Origin: Candidatus Thorarchaeota archaeon
GTDB taxonomy: Archaea; Asgardarchaeota; Thorarchaeia; Thorarchaeales; Thorarchaeaceae
Length of the DNA stretch: 64,000 nucleotides
Direction: 5' to 3'
Assembly: GCA_016933575.1 (NCBI GenBank)
Contig: JAFGAR010000101.1
Coordinates: 62,001 to 126,000, forward strand
This document shows positions 54,121 through 62,170 of this stretch, in pieces. Numbering within the stretch: position 1 is the first letter of the stretch; every line of letters begins with the position of its first letter. The position numbers and the translations under genes are program-made. A model generated the notes under the pieces. It was given only the letters and a program-made list of their open reading frames with translations, was not told the origin of the DNA and made no database searches.

Positions 54121-54651
54121 ATGAGTTCACGGGTTTCAAGTTTCATACTTCTAATGATATTTGGTGTCCTTAGTACAATCACATTGAATGTTATGTGGAC
54201 CACCTTTGGACACTTGACAATCTACCACATGATGCTTATTTTTATTATTGCATCACTCGGAGAGAGTATCGTATCATCACAGGGATATTATCACTATACC
54301 CGACAAGAGAGAAATGGACCTTTCATTAGAAATGTACCTATCTGGATTGCTTTCCTCTGGACATTTTCTATTCAAGGTAGTCTGCTCATAGCTCTTCTAG
54401 CAGGAGCTACAGGCATACAAGCTATTCTTGCATCAGGTCTGATTGCATGTCTAGCAGATTTAATTCTCTTCGAACCCTTTCTATGTCGAAATAAGCAACT
54501 CTGGAGATGGACTCCTGTGACAAATGGTTATTTCAGGTTCATCCCTTCAAGATTCAATCGTTTTACCGCGCCGTTAGGGAATTACATCACATGGTTCCTT
54601 TTCCCCATAATTGCAAATGGATTTCTAGGTCTTCTTACACTTATCTTCTAA
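54121..54651 (+). CDS. Five-TM membrane protein, unknown function
   Basis: A 176-residue protein with five hydrophobic helices. The segment GYYHYTRQERNGPFIRNVPIWIAFLW between TM2 and TM3 is the most distinctive. It distantly recalls the YYY-x-x-x-NGP-x-x-x-VP-x-W loop of CruF-like carotenoid hydratases (DUF422), and the late polar loop FEPFLCRNKQLWRW also fits such an enzyme. The match is weak. Start ATG 54121 has a strong GGGGAG six bases upstream; GTG 54106 overlaps the previous stop. It forms a two-gene operon with the winged-helix gene. Confidence 0.6.
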   Translation: MSSRVSSFILLMIFGVLSTITLNVMWTTFGHLTIYHMMLIFIIASLGESIVSSQGYYHYTRQERNGPFIRNVPIWIAFLWTFSIQGSLLIALLAGATGIQAILASGLIACLADLILFEPFLCRNKQLWRWTPVTNGYFRFIPSRFNRFTAPLGNYITWFLFPIIANGFLGLLTLIF

Positions 54652-54661
54652 ACCCTATTCC

Positions 54662-54695
54662 GAGGAGTCATCAACAATATTATTGATGACTCCTC
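54662..54695 (+). terminator. Strong 13-bp hairpin
   Basis: GAGGAGTCATCAA (54662-54674), an 8-nt loop, then TTGATGACTCCTC (54683-54695) form a perfect 13-bp stem right after the five-TM gene and before the threonine ammonia-lyase promoter. Confidence 0.65.
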
Positions 54696-54763
54696 ACCTC
54701 AATTTCGCAAGCGTTTTGGAATGATTAATCTGGTAGAATGTCACTCACTTCTTTGTGATTTCC

Positions 54764-55987
54764 ATGAAGGAGTACAGCAAGATCTACTCGAAGATCCTTG
54801 ATGCGCGTGAAGTTTTGCGGGATATTAAGCACGTCACACGACTTGACCATTCATCAACTTTTAGCAAACTTAGTGGCGGAGATGTCTATCTCAAGCTAGA
54901 GAATTTGCAGAAAACAGGATCCTTCAAAGTACGTGGTGCTGCTTATGCTATGTCTCAATTAGCTGACGATGAGAAGAAAGCTGGCGTGGTTGCAGCCTCA
55001 GCTGGTAATCATGCTCAAGGGGTGGCTTATGCAGCAACTAGACTTGGTATCAAATCTACCATTGTAATGCCCATTTTTTCTCCGGTAGCTAAGATTCAAG
55101 CTACAGAGAGCTATGGTGCTAATGTAGTATTGCATGGTAATGCGTTTGATGATGCTCTTGCTCATGCTCGAGAGACTGCAGAAAAGACTGGTGCTACATT
55201 TTTGCATCCGTTTAATGATGAGGATGTAATTGCTGGTCAGGGTACAATTGGTCTGGAAATATTAGATGAATTGCCAGATGTAGATGTGATTGCTGTACCT
55301 GTAGGTGGTGGAGGTCTTGTATCTGGTATTTCTATCGCAGTAAAGGAACAAAACCCTAAGGTCGATATCTATGGAGTTGAAGCAGCATCTGCTGCTTCTA
55401 TGCAAGCGTCATTTGAAGCAGGACGTATTATCAATGTTGAAGGATTAGATACTATATGTGATGGTATTGCTGTGAAGCGTCCTGGAAAATTGACATACAA
55501 CATCGCGAAGAATCTACTATCAGGGATTGTGACAGTTGAAGAGCTTGAGGTGACTAGGACTTTATTCTTACTCCTCGAACGTGCGAAGATAGTCGTCGAA
55601 CCTGCAGGTTGTGTTGGTCTCGCAGCTTTTCAGCATCGGAAGATTGATGTCAAAGGGAAGACCGGTGTTGCAGTACTATCTGGTGGAAATATCGATATGT
55701 CATTTCTATCGAGAGTCGTTGAAAAGGAACTCTTTAGACTTGGTAGGTCTGTTAGGGTAAGAGGTTCAATTCTTGATAGAGTTGGAAGTATGAACAAAGT
55801 ACTGAGTGTTGTAGCAGAATCAGGAGTCAGTATCATTGAGATAAATCAAGATAGGTCTGATCCAGATATTCCTCCAAATCGAGCTGAACTTGAGATGATA
55901 CTTGAGGTTCCAGATGAAAATGCAGTGAAGAAGATGCTGCAACTCCTTACGGAGCATGGTATGAACTTTGAGAGATACGAAGACTGA
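54764..55987 (+). CDS. ilvA: Threonine ammonia-lyase (threonine dehydratase) with ACT domain
   Basis: A 407-residue PLP enzyme converting threonine to 2-oxobutyrate and ammonia. The Schiff-base Lys55 is in TGSFKVRGAA, ASAGNHAQGVA binds the substrate carboxylate, and the phosphate loop is PVGGGGLVSG. A C-terminal ACT-type domain (RVRGSILDRVGSMNKVLSVV) follows, as in the catabolic/archaeal form. ATG 54764 is chosen; GTG 54755 is in frame. With thrS upstream and threonine 3-dehydrogenase downstream it makes a threonine-centred neighbourhood. Confidence 0.95.
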   Translation: MKEYSKIYSKILDAREVLRDIKHVTRLDHSSTFSKLSGGDVYLKLENLQKTGSFKVRGAAYAMSQLADDEKKAGVVAASAGNHAQGVAYAATRLGIKSTIVMPIFSPVAKIQATESYGANVVLHGNAFDDALAHARETAEKTGATFLHPFNDEDVIAGQGTIGLEILDELPDVDVIAVPVGGGGLVSGISIAVKEQNPKVDIYGVEAASAASMQASFEAGRIINVEGLDTICDGIAVKRPGKLTYNIAKNLLSGIVTVEELEVTRTLFLLLERAKIVVEPAGCVGLAAFQHRKIDVKGKTGVAVLSGGNIDMSFLSRVVEKELFRLGRSVRVRGSILDRVGSMNKVLSVVAESGVSIIEINQDRSDPDIPPNRAELEMILEVPDENAVKKMLQLLTEHGMNFERYED

Positions 55988-56010
55988 AGAACGCAATCTC
56001 TAGTGCCCTC

Positions 56011-56035
56011 TGAATGGTACAAGAAGTACCATTCA
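56011..56035. terminator. Hairpin between convergent genes
   Basis: TGAATGGTAC, a 5-nt loop, then GTACCATTCA form a perfect 10-bp stem in the 69-bp gap between the threonine ammonia-lyase gene and the convergent hydrolase gene. Confidence 0.6.
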
Positions 56036-56056
56036 TGGGTGCATTTGTAAAATACT

Positions 56057-57856
56057 CTATATCAGTGGGAGGCTGGAAACTGCAACCAATGCAAACATGA
56101 ATGCACTGACGATAATTGCTGGCCATGTATTCTCAAATTTAAGAGCAGTCCAGATTGTCATTGCATTTGTTAGAATTGATACAATCAGGATCAATAGTAG
56201 TAGGAGACCCAGGAGTACCATCTTTCCAGCAATGAATCCGAGAGCAGTTGTTCCAAATACGACGAATACAGCAAGAAGACTCGCAACGGCCATCTTAGAA
56301 GCAAATGCAAAGATGACGGTCTTTATCTCTCCTCTTCCTCCACTCCATTCTCTCTTACTCAGAAGTAAACCTCGTATCCAAGCAGCATCTGCGACAAGAT
56401 AGGGTACTGCAATAAGAGCAACAATCACAGTGTTAATGCCGCGTACACTAACAGGCCACTTCACCAAGGCGATGAGTATCCATGGTTGCATTGCTTCTGG
56501 TAAGCCACACAAAGCTAGCCATGCAAGTAACCAGGATATGCCTATCAGAGCAATTAAGAGAGCCTTGAGAATATCATTCAGATGTTCTTTCCATGGTAGG
56601 TGTTGAATACCAACTGAAGCAAATGCTTTCTGAGTTTGCTCTTTGCCCATTGAAATTAACATTGTGAGAGTTATGCCAATAGCAGAGAGAGTATAGAAGA
56701 GAATCATTCCTGTAGCAAACATTGAATTTGGCCAAGCTAGACCGATATTCTCCAAGTGAAAACCCCCTGCAGAAGTAGCTGTGTAAATTGTGACCACTAC
56801 AGCTCCAAGGATTGAGCTTATTGCAAATGTCTTTTTGATTCCTAAAGGTTGCGTATCAACCTGTATTTTTCTTGGCTTTAATTTCTCAGGAAGATAGCTA
56901 TAGACCAATAACATAACGGGAAGGACTGAAACCAGAAGAAACAACGCTCCTGTAAAAGTAGCAATAGTCTTGTTGAAATAGATCTGGTCTGCAGGATCTA
57001 GAGTATATTCTAATTGTGCCTCACCCTGAATTCCTTGAATTAACCAAGATATCGACTCTTCGACAATGGTTCCATCAATAGCCTCAAAGACATGATCAGT
57101 CGGAGCTAGAGCTAGTCTATAAGCAGTCCCATTCACAAGAGACCCATATGTGATACCCGCCTCAGCAGTACTATTACCTGTTGCAGTACGAATCGCATGG
57201 AGGGCATCATCGACAGTTATCATCTCGTCGTATTCTCCAACAGCAATCAGTAGATTTCCTGGGAAATCGACATATGTTCCTAGACTCATCTGTCCTATGT
57301 CACCTACAGCTGCGTATGCCATTGGAGCTATTGGGAAATCTTTGAGTTGGATTGCTACGCGAAAACCAAGTGAATGCGATAAGACACCATAGCTCTCATT
57401 ATCTACATTAGCCCAATTCTGTTGAACATATCGAACAGCAGCATAGGCATCTTCAGCCATCGCTTGGAACTCTGTTATAATAAACGGAAGAACTGAATCT
57501 CCGTGACCCGCAAGATCTACTGATACTACGGTAAAATTACGACGGGCTAGTTCAATATTGAAAGCATACATCCCTTCTTTTGACCCAGCTAATCCATGAA
57601 GTGTAAGCACAATTGGCATTGGATCCAGAAGTTCACCAGTACGCGGTGTGTAGACTAGGAAATCAACAGGTCTTCCAGGAGCTCTTTCGATTCGCATTCT
57701 ATCAATCGTGAGCTCTCCCATTCCTCTATCTACCGTCCATGAAAGATAGTACGAGGACGCAATAAGGATAGACATGATGAAGATTGTAAAATACAGAGTC
57801 TGTCTTTTCATTAGATACACCGCTTGAATAATAGAACTCGTCCGTTCTTTTGACAT
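56057..57856 (-). CDS. Alpha/beta hydrolase fused to a polytopic membrane domain
   Basis: A protein of about 599 residues. An N-terminal signal-anchor (TLYFTIFIMSILIASSYYL) precedes an extracytoplasmic alpha/beta hydrolase domain: LTLHGLAGSKEG is the oxyanion region, VVSVDLAGHGDS the following strand, and VLSHSLGF the nucleophile elbow, written S-H-S-L-G rather than G-x-S-x-G. EYDEM and PTDHVF supply an acid and the His. The second half has 8-9 TM helices with no known name. The hydrolase would face outside. Starts at 57811 (right at the anchor) or a TTG at 57901 are alternatives. It is convergent with ilvA. Confidence 0.75.
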   Translation of the reverse strand: MSKERTSSIIQAVYLMKRQTLYFTIFIMSILIASSYYLSWTVDRGMGELTIDRMRIERAPGRPVDFLVYTPRTGELLDPMPIVLTLHGLAGSKEGMYAFNIELARRNFTVVSVDLAGHGDSVLPFIITEFQAMAEDAYAAVRYVQQNWANVDNESYGVLSHSLGFRVAIQLKDFPIAPMAYAAVGDIGQMSLGTYVDFPGNLLIAVGEYDEMITVDDALHAIRTATGNSTAEAGITYGSLVNGTAYRLALAPTDHVFEAIDGTIVEESISWLIQGIQGEAQLEYTLDPADQIYFNKTIATFTGALFLLVSVLPVMLLVYSYLPEKLKPRKIQVDTQPLGIKKTFAISSILGAVVVTIYTATSAGGFHLENIGLAWPNSMFATGMILFYTLSAIGITLTMLISMGKEQTQKAFASVGIQHLPWKEHLNDILKALLIALIGISWLLAWLALCGLPEAMQPWILIALVKWPVSVRGINTVIVALIAVPYLVADAAWIRGLLLSKREWSGGRGEIKTVIFAFASKMAVASLLAVFVVFGTTALGFIAGKMVLLGLLLLLILIVSILTNAMTIWTALKFENTWPAIIVSAFMFALVAVSSLPLI

Positions 57857-57924
57857 AAAGGTGACGATTTGACGAAAAGAAGAATATGGAGCTACCTGCA
57901 AAGGTGCTCCCCACTTTTCTAATT

Positions 57925-58878
57925 TCAGTACTTTGTACCCAATTTCTTCGAAAGTTTATCCAACATCTCTTTGGTCATAGCCGCAAGATCATAATCTGGT
58001 TTCCAGCCCCATTCTTCTCTTGCAGCACTATCATCAATAGAAGCAGGCCAAGACTCTGCAATGGCTTGTCTGAAGTCTGGTTCATAACTAATCTCAAACC
58101 CGGGTATGTGCTTCTTGATTTCCGCAGCAATCTCTTCTGGTGCAAAACTCATCGCTGTGATGTTGAAACTACGGTGTTTCAGTTTCTTTGCGTCTGCTTC
58201 CATTAGATCAATAGTGCACTTAATACAATCATCCATATACATCATCGGAAGGTAAGTTCCTTTGCTAAGGAATGAGATGTATTTCTTATTCTTCAGAGCC
58301 TCGTAGAAGATTTCTACTGCATAGTCTGTAGTGCCTCCACCAGGAAGTGCTTCAGAACTGATAATACCCGGATACCTCAGAGAACGAAAATCTACACCAT
58401 AGCGCTTTGTGTAGTATTCGCCCCATAATTCAATGAACACCTTAGTCACGCCATAGGCACTAGTAGGACGCATTATCACATCATTCGGTGTGTTTTGTCT
58501 TGGGGTACTTGGACCGAAGGCAGCGATAGAGCTTGGTATCATAACTTGTTCCAGCTCAAGAATTCTTGCTGCTTCAAGAATATTGTAAGCTCCTTGAACA
58601 TTAGTACTGAATGCAAGTTGTGGGTTCTTCTCACCAACACCAGAAAGAACAGAAGCATTGTGTATAATGATATTGATGTCATTGTCAACAAGCATCGAAT
58701 GAATTTGATTTTCATCAAGAATGTCAAGATGGAGGTATGGTCCATCTTCAGTCAATATCTTTGGCGGTTTCTTTCTTCCAGTAGCAATTACGTTATCTCC
58801 GCCATATTTTGTCCTGAGAGCTCCAACTAACTCAGTGCCAATTTGTCCATAGGATCCTGTTACTAAGATACGTTTCAT
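57925..58878 (-). CDS. tdh: L-threonine 3-dehydrogenase, SDR (epimerase-like) type
   Basis: A 317-residue extended SDR: GSYGQIG (8-14), IIHNASVLSG, MIPSSIAAFGP and the catalytic Tyr142/Lys146 pair in AYGVTKVF. The motifs LRYPGIISSEALPGGGTTDYA, YLPMMYMDDC and FNITAMSFAPEEIA are specific to the SDR-type threonine dehydrogenases known from Thermoplasma, Flavobacterium and animals, rather than UDP-sugar epimerases. It oxidises threonine to 2-amino-3-oxobutyrate with NAD+. The 5' leader carries a strong hairpin next to the ribosome site. Confidence 0.92.
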   Translation of the reverse strand: MKRILVTGSYGQIGTELVGALRTKYGGDNVIATGRKKPPKILTEDGPYLHLDILDENQIHSMLVDNDINIIIHNASVLSGVGEKNPQLAFSTNVQGAYNILEAARILELEQVMIPSSIAAFGPSTPRQNTPNDVIMRPTSAYGVTKVFIELWGEYYTKRYGVDFRSLRYPGIISSEALPGGGTTDYAVEIFYEALKNKKYISFLSKGTYLPMMYMDDCIKCTIDLMEADAKKLKHRSFNITAMSFAPEEIAAEIKKHIPGFEISYEPDFRQAIAESWPASIDDSAAREEWGWKPDYDLAAMTKEMLDKLSKKLGTKY

Positions 58879-58885
58879 ATTTCCT

Positions 58886-58913
58886 CAGTCCAAGAAGCTC
58901 ATTTCTTGGACTG
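58886..58913 (-). promoter_or_regulatory. Hairpin filling the tdh 5' leader
   Basis: CAGTCCAAGAA (58886-58896), a 6-nt loop, then TTCTTGGACTG (58903-58913) form a perfect 11-bp stem ending 7 bases before the tdh start codon. The ribosome site GAGG sits at the edge of the stem. With the TATA-like GCTTTAAAAC at 58931-58940 (minus strand), transcription would begin near the outer end of the stem, so the leader is almost entirely hairpin. Confidence 0.55.
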
Positions 58914-58930
58914 CAAGCCACAATTGCCCC

Positions 58931-58940
58931 GTTTTAAAGC
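58931..58940 (-). promoter_or_regulatory. TATA box of tdh
   Basis: On the minus strand this reads GCTTTAAAAC, about 53-62 bp before the start codon, predicting a 5' end near 58910. Confidence 0.4.
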
Positions 58941-59024
58941 TTGACCTTCAAACAGAATTGTGAACTATTCGTTCTATGATTAGAATGATAATCAACAATT
59001 TCCACTACTGGATATGGTTTGAGG

Positions 59025-59669
59025 ATGGAGTATCATTTGAATTTCAAATGGATTGGTATTATTGCGTCTATCATATTCGTGATCATATTTCCTCTATCGA
59101 TAGTCACTTTTCCAATTCTTCCCATAATTGCGATTGGCAAGTTGTGGTTATATCCAACTTTGATTGTTCCTCTAATTGTTTGTATATTCCTCTGGTTGAT
59201 AATGGATAATAAGTACAAGTTCTCTCTACTAATACTCTTCATATCGCTGTACTTTTCTGGTCTATTTTGGATTCCACGACCCGAAATCAGCATCGATTTC
59301 TTCTTTCTAACATATGGTATGAGTGGAGTGGAGTTAATAGCATTGACCTTCTGGTTCGGATATGGTACTACGATGGTATTTGCTGAAGTGCTGACTCTAG
59401 CAGTTTTTGCCATTCTCTCAATCATTACAGCTGAGATTATAGCCCTGTTTTTAAAAGGAAGATTGAATGAAGAAATTTCTGTTGGTATTCTTCTAATCAT
59501 TATTGTACTTTGGAGTATTATTCCTATCACTTTGCTTCAGGATCATCCCTTCATTGGTCATATTACTCCCCTTCCACTAGGATCTTTTCTTTCTCTTAAT
59601 GCAATTCTTTTCCGTAAAAATTGGATTTCTGATACAAGAGATGAAGAGCCTGACAAGATTGTCGATTAG
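59025..59669 (+). CDS. Six- to seven-TM membrane protein, unknown function
   Basis: A 214-residue protein with about six or seven hydrophobic helices and few polar residues. A conserved-looking periplasmic loop (IPRPEISIDFFFLTYGMSG) and a charged C-terminal tail (SDTRDEEPDKIVD) are the only features. No family is recognised. ATG 59025 is preceded by TTTGAGG; TTG 59019 is also in frame. It lies 134 bp before the SRPBCC fusion on the same strand. Confidence 0.55.
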   Translation: MEYHLNFKWIGIIASIIFVIIFPLSIVTFPILPIIAIGKLWLYPTLIVPLIVCIFLWLIMDNKYKFSLLILFISLYFSGLFWIPRPEISIDFFFLTYGMSGVELIALTFWFGYGTTMVFAEVLTLAVFAILSIITAEIIALFLKGRLNEEISVGILLIIIVLWSIIPITLLQDHPFIGHITPLPLGSFLSLNAILFRKNWISDTRDEEPDKIVD

Positions 59670-59802
59670 AAAGGGTCTGTTGCTCCGAAGTTGTCATTTT
59701 ATTTCTTTTTCTGCCTCCTCTTAATTTTCTTATGTTCTAAAATTAGATTGATATCAAAATGACGCATAACATATTATAGATACCTGAGGGGCTTTGTAAG
59801 GT

Positions 59803-61872
59803 ATGAATTGGAAGACTGGTCACACACTCATTTTGTTTCTACTTTTAGCCCCGTGTATTGGTTCGTCGTTCATCGATCCTTCTTCTAATTCATTTACGAA
59901 CAACATTGAAACCATGCCTAATGACACAATGTGTACCTCTGATGAGAATGGATTCTCCTTGACATGGACATCACGCTGGGAGCCAATTCCACAACCGGTG
60001 ACTAACAACTCAATAACAGTTGGAGATCATATTGTATTGAATGCATCATTTCCAGGTGGTCCAAGTGATCCCACCATAGTAAACTGTAGCATTGAACTAA
60101 CAAATGGGTATACATACTCAAACACAAGCCCTCTCGTCATTCCTCAAGGTGATCCTGCAGACCAGTTTCTCACTTATATCACGAAATCAGAATGGGATTG
60201 GGTATACCTTGAAGGAATCCAGAAGGGGTGGTGTGTAAATATCACGTTAGATTTTACAAATACTGATAGTGATGTCATGGCATTCTGGAACAACACTATC
60301 AACTTCATCTCTACAGGAGATTTATTAGGACTACAAATGGCGAGTGCAAACAAACCCGAAAGAGGATCTTTTGTTGCAAATAGGGAAGGAACACTTGCAA
60401 TAGGTATTCTAGATTTTGATAGTGCAGTCGGAAATTACACAATCGAAGTAGAAGTGGGTAATCAGGCGTTTGCAAGTAATAACGGTTCAGAGGTAATCTT
60501 AGATACATACTATGCATTCAAATCAAATGAAACCTTGAATGGCATTATAACTGGATTTACGGATACAAACGACACAACACTACATCATTTGTATAACTTC
60601 ACAATCTGCAATTTTTTCTCTCCAGTACTGTCATTATACCACATCTATGACCTAGGTGATGATGATTACAACATACTCTGGAACTGCTCAGACTCGAATA
60701 TGGATGACATTAATCTTTACTCAATTTATCTTAGCAATGATGGTGCATACACTTTTCAACTATTAGCCAACAATTTGAGTTCTGCATCATATATTTGGGA
60801 TTCAACAGGTTGGTTGTATACAACCTATTATTTTCGAATTCGTGCCTATAGTGTTGACCCGACCTATTACACTACTCCACATTTGCTTACTATTGATACA
60901 TACTGGCCAGGTGATTATACTGATCTGTTGGTTGGTCCCTATTACGGAGGTAGTACTAACATAGATCCTCCTCCTGTTGATATCATAAAGAACGTATTTC
61001 TTTTGTCTCCAGAAGATACAAGCCTCGAAGAGGCTTCAGCAGATTGTTTCATCAGGTGGGACCTAATATTTTCTAATGGCCAAAACTTTCCTGCTGGTTT
61101 TTCTTACACGATTACATGTGATGGTATAGAAGCAGTAGTTGGATACTGGTCATATGGGTCTGTCAATTCGATTACATTTGATGCAAGCGAATTATCACCT
61201 GGTGTGCATAGCATTACTCTTAGCTACACGAATCCGGGAGATGCTGGTGGATTCTATTCAGACACTGTAATGGTCACGATTATACCAAGAAGAGGAACGC
61301 TTGTCTATTTTGATATTATGACTTTGTCTGTAATTGTCCCAATCTTTGCATTAGCTGTAGTTTCGTATACTATTATTAAACATAATAGGATACAAGTAAT
61401 TGATGATGCAATGATAAAGGAAATTACTGTGCCTGCTTGTCTATCAGAAGTCTGGAATGCTTGGACAACTACTGAAGGTGCAAAGACTTTCTTCGCACCT
61501 GAAACAAATATAGAACCTTGGGCCGGTGGCTACTATGAGATCTTCTTTAATCCCGATAGTCTCCCCGGAGAACGCGGCGCTGAAGGCCTTCATATTCTTG
61601 AATTCGAACCAGAATATCTGCTTTCATTCGAGTGGAATAATCCACCTTCAATCCCAGCAATTCGAAATGAGAAAACTAAGGTTGTCATCAAGTTCGAAAG
61701 GTCGGGTCCTGACTCAACCACCATCAGACTTGAACATTCAGGATGGAAGACTGGACCAAACTGGGAGAAAGCTTACCAGTATTTTGTAAAAGCATGGGAT
61801 ATTGTGCTTGGCCGTCTCGAGAAGCGATTCATTGAAGGACCAATTGATTGGAATGCTCTGAATCGGGAATAG
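59803..61872 (+). CDS. Extracellular protein fused through a TM helix to a cytosolic SRPBCC/AHSA1-like domain
   Basis: A continuous 689-residue frame. A signal peptide (residues 3-22, HTLILFLLLAPCIGSS) leads to about 475 extracellular residues rich in N-x-T/S sequons and beta strands, with a fibronectin/Ig-like end (FSYTITCDGIEAVVGYW ... SPGVHSITLSYTNPGD). A single TM helix (about 502-526) follows. Then comes a complete START-like SRPBCC domain of the AHSA1 type (about 537-680): KEITVPACLSEVWNAWTTTE, WAGGYYEIFF, LHILEFEPEYLLSFEWNNP, SGPDSTTIRLEHSGW and KAYQYFVKAWDIVLGRLE. AHSA1-type domains bind hydrophobic ligands or Hsp90-like clients, and are normally soluble. A transmembrane sensor or coupling role is inferred. 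Confidence 0.8.
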   Translation: MNWKTGHTLILFLLLAPCIGSSFIDPSSNSFTNNIETMPNDTMCTSDENGFSLTWTSRWEPIPQPVTNNSITVGDHIVLNASFPGGPSDPTIVNCSIELTNGYTYSNTSPLVIPQGDPADQFLTYITKSEWDWVYLEGIQKGWCVNITLDFTNTDSDVMAFWNNTINFISTGDLLGLQMASANKPERGSFVANREGTLAIGILDFDSAVGNYTIEVEVGNQAFASNNGSEVILDTYYAFKSNETLNGIITGFTDTNDTTLHHLYNFTICNFFSPVLSLYHIYDLGDDDYNILWNCSDSNMDDINLYSIYLSNDGAYTFQLLANNLSSASYIWDSTGWLYTTYYFRIRAYSVDPTYYTTPHLLTIDTYWPGDYTDLLVGPYYGGSTNIDPPPVDIIKNVFLLSPEDTSLEEASADCFIRWDLIFSNGQNFPAGFSYTITCDGIEAVVGYWSYGSVNSITFDASELSPGVHSITLSYTNPGDAGGFYSDTVMVTIIPRRGTLVYFDIMTLSVIVPIFALAVVSYTIIKHNRIQVIDDAMIKEITVPACLSEVWNAWTTTEGAKTFFAPETNIEPWAGGYYEIFFNPDSLPGERGAEGLHILEFEPEYLLSFEWNNPPSIPAIRNEKTKVVIKFERSGPDSTTIRLEHSGWKTGPNWEKAYQYFVKAWDIVLGRLEKRFIEGPIDWNALNRE

Positions 61873-61919
61873 CATTTGTTATGCATGAGATGCTTTGTTA
61901 ACATTCGTTGTACCCTGTC

Positions 61920-62016
61920 AACAAGTTTCATAGGGAAAATTGAGGATTCTATAATTTAGGTTTTGGGGCCATACTACTTGAGATGAGAACTCAGTGCTCT
62001 ACTTTTGAAACTTGTT
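61920..62016. repeat. Long-range inverted repeat in the gap before ppdK
   Basis: AACAAGTTTCA (61920-61930) and its exact complement TGAAACTTGTT (62006-62016) are separated by 75 bp. No gene is visible in 61873-62170. A 22-codon ATG frame at 62089 is too short and uninformative to call. Confidence 0.35.
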
Positions 62017-62130
62017 CTGACTCCTAACAATCGTATCTTGGTTCCTTATTTGATAAACAAGAATATACTGATTGAGAAGTGGTCTACATGCCAAATCATC
62101 ATCACGCTGGACAGGCGACAAAGAGAATGA

Positions 62131-62167
62131 CAAGGGTACTCCTAGCAATAACCTAGGAGTACCTTGT
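62131..62167. terminator. Strong hairpin at the end of ppdK
   Basis: GGTACTCCTAG (62135-62145), a 7-nt loop, then CTAGGAGTACC (62153-62163) form a perfect 11-bp stem. It extends to CAAG/CTTG on the outside with one bulged base. It lies 4 bp beyond the minus-strand stop of ppdK and separates it from the convergent SRPBCC fusion gene. Confidence 0.65.
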
Positions 62168-62170
62168 TGA

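Noticed and set aside
59033..59530. 165-codon minus-strand frame over the six- to seven-TM gene
   Set aside because: It is antisense and its translation has no coherent features; the plus frame has clean TM periodicity.
62089..62157. 22-codon ATG frame starting MPNHHHAGQ between the SRPBCC fusion and ppdK
   Set aside because: It is too short, ends inside the terminator hairpin, and has no ribosome site or homology clue.
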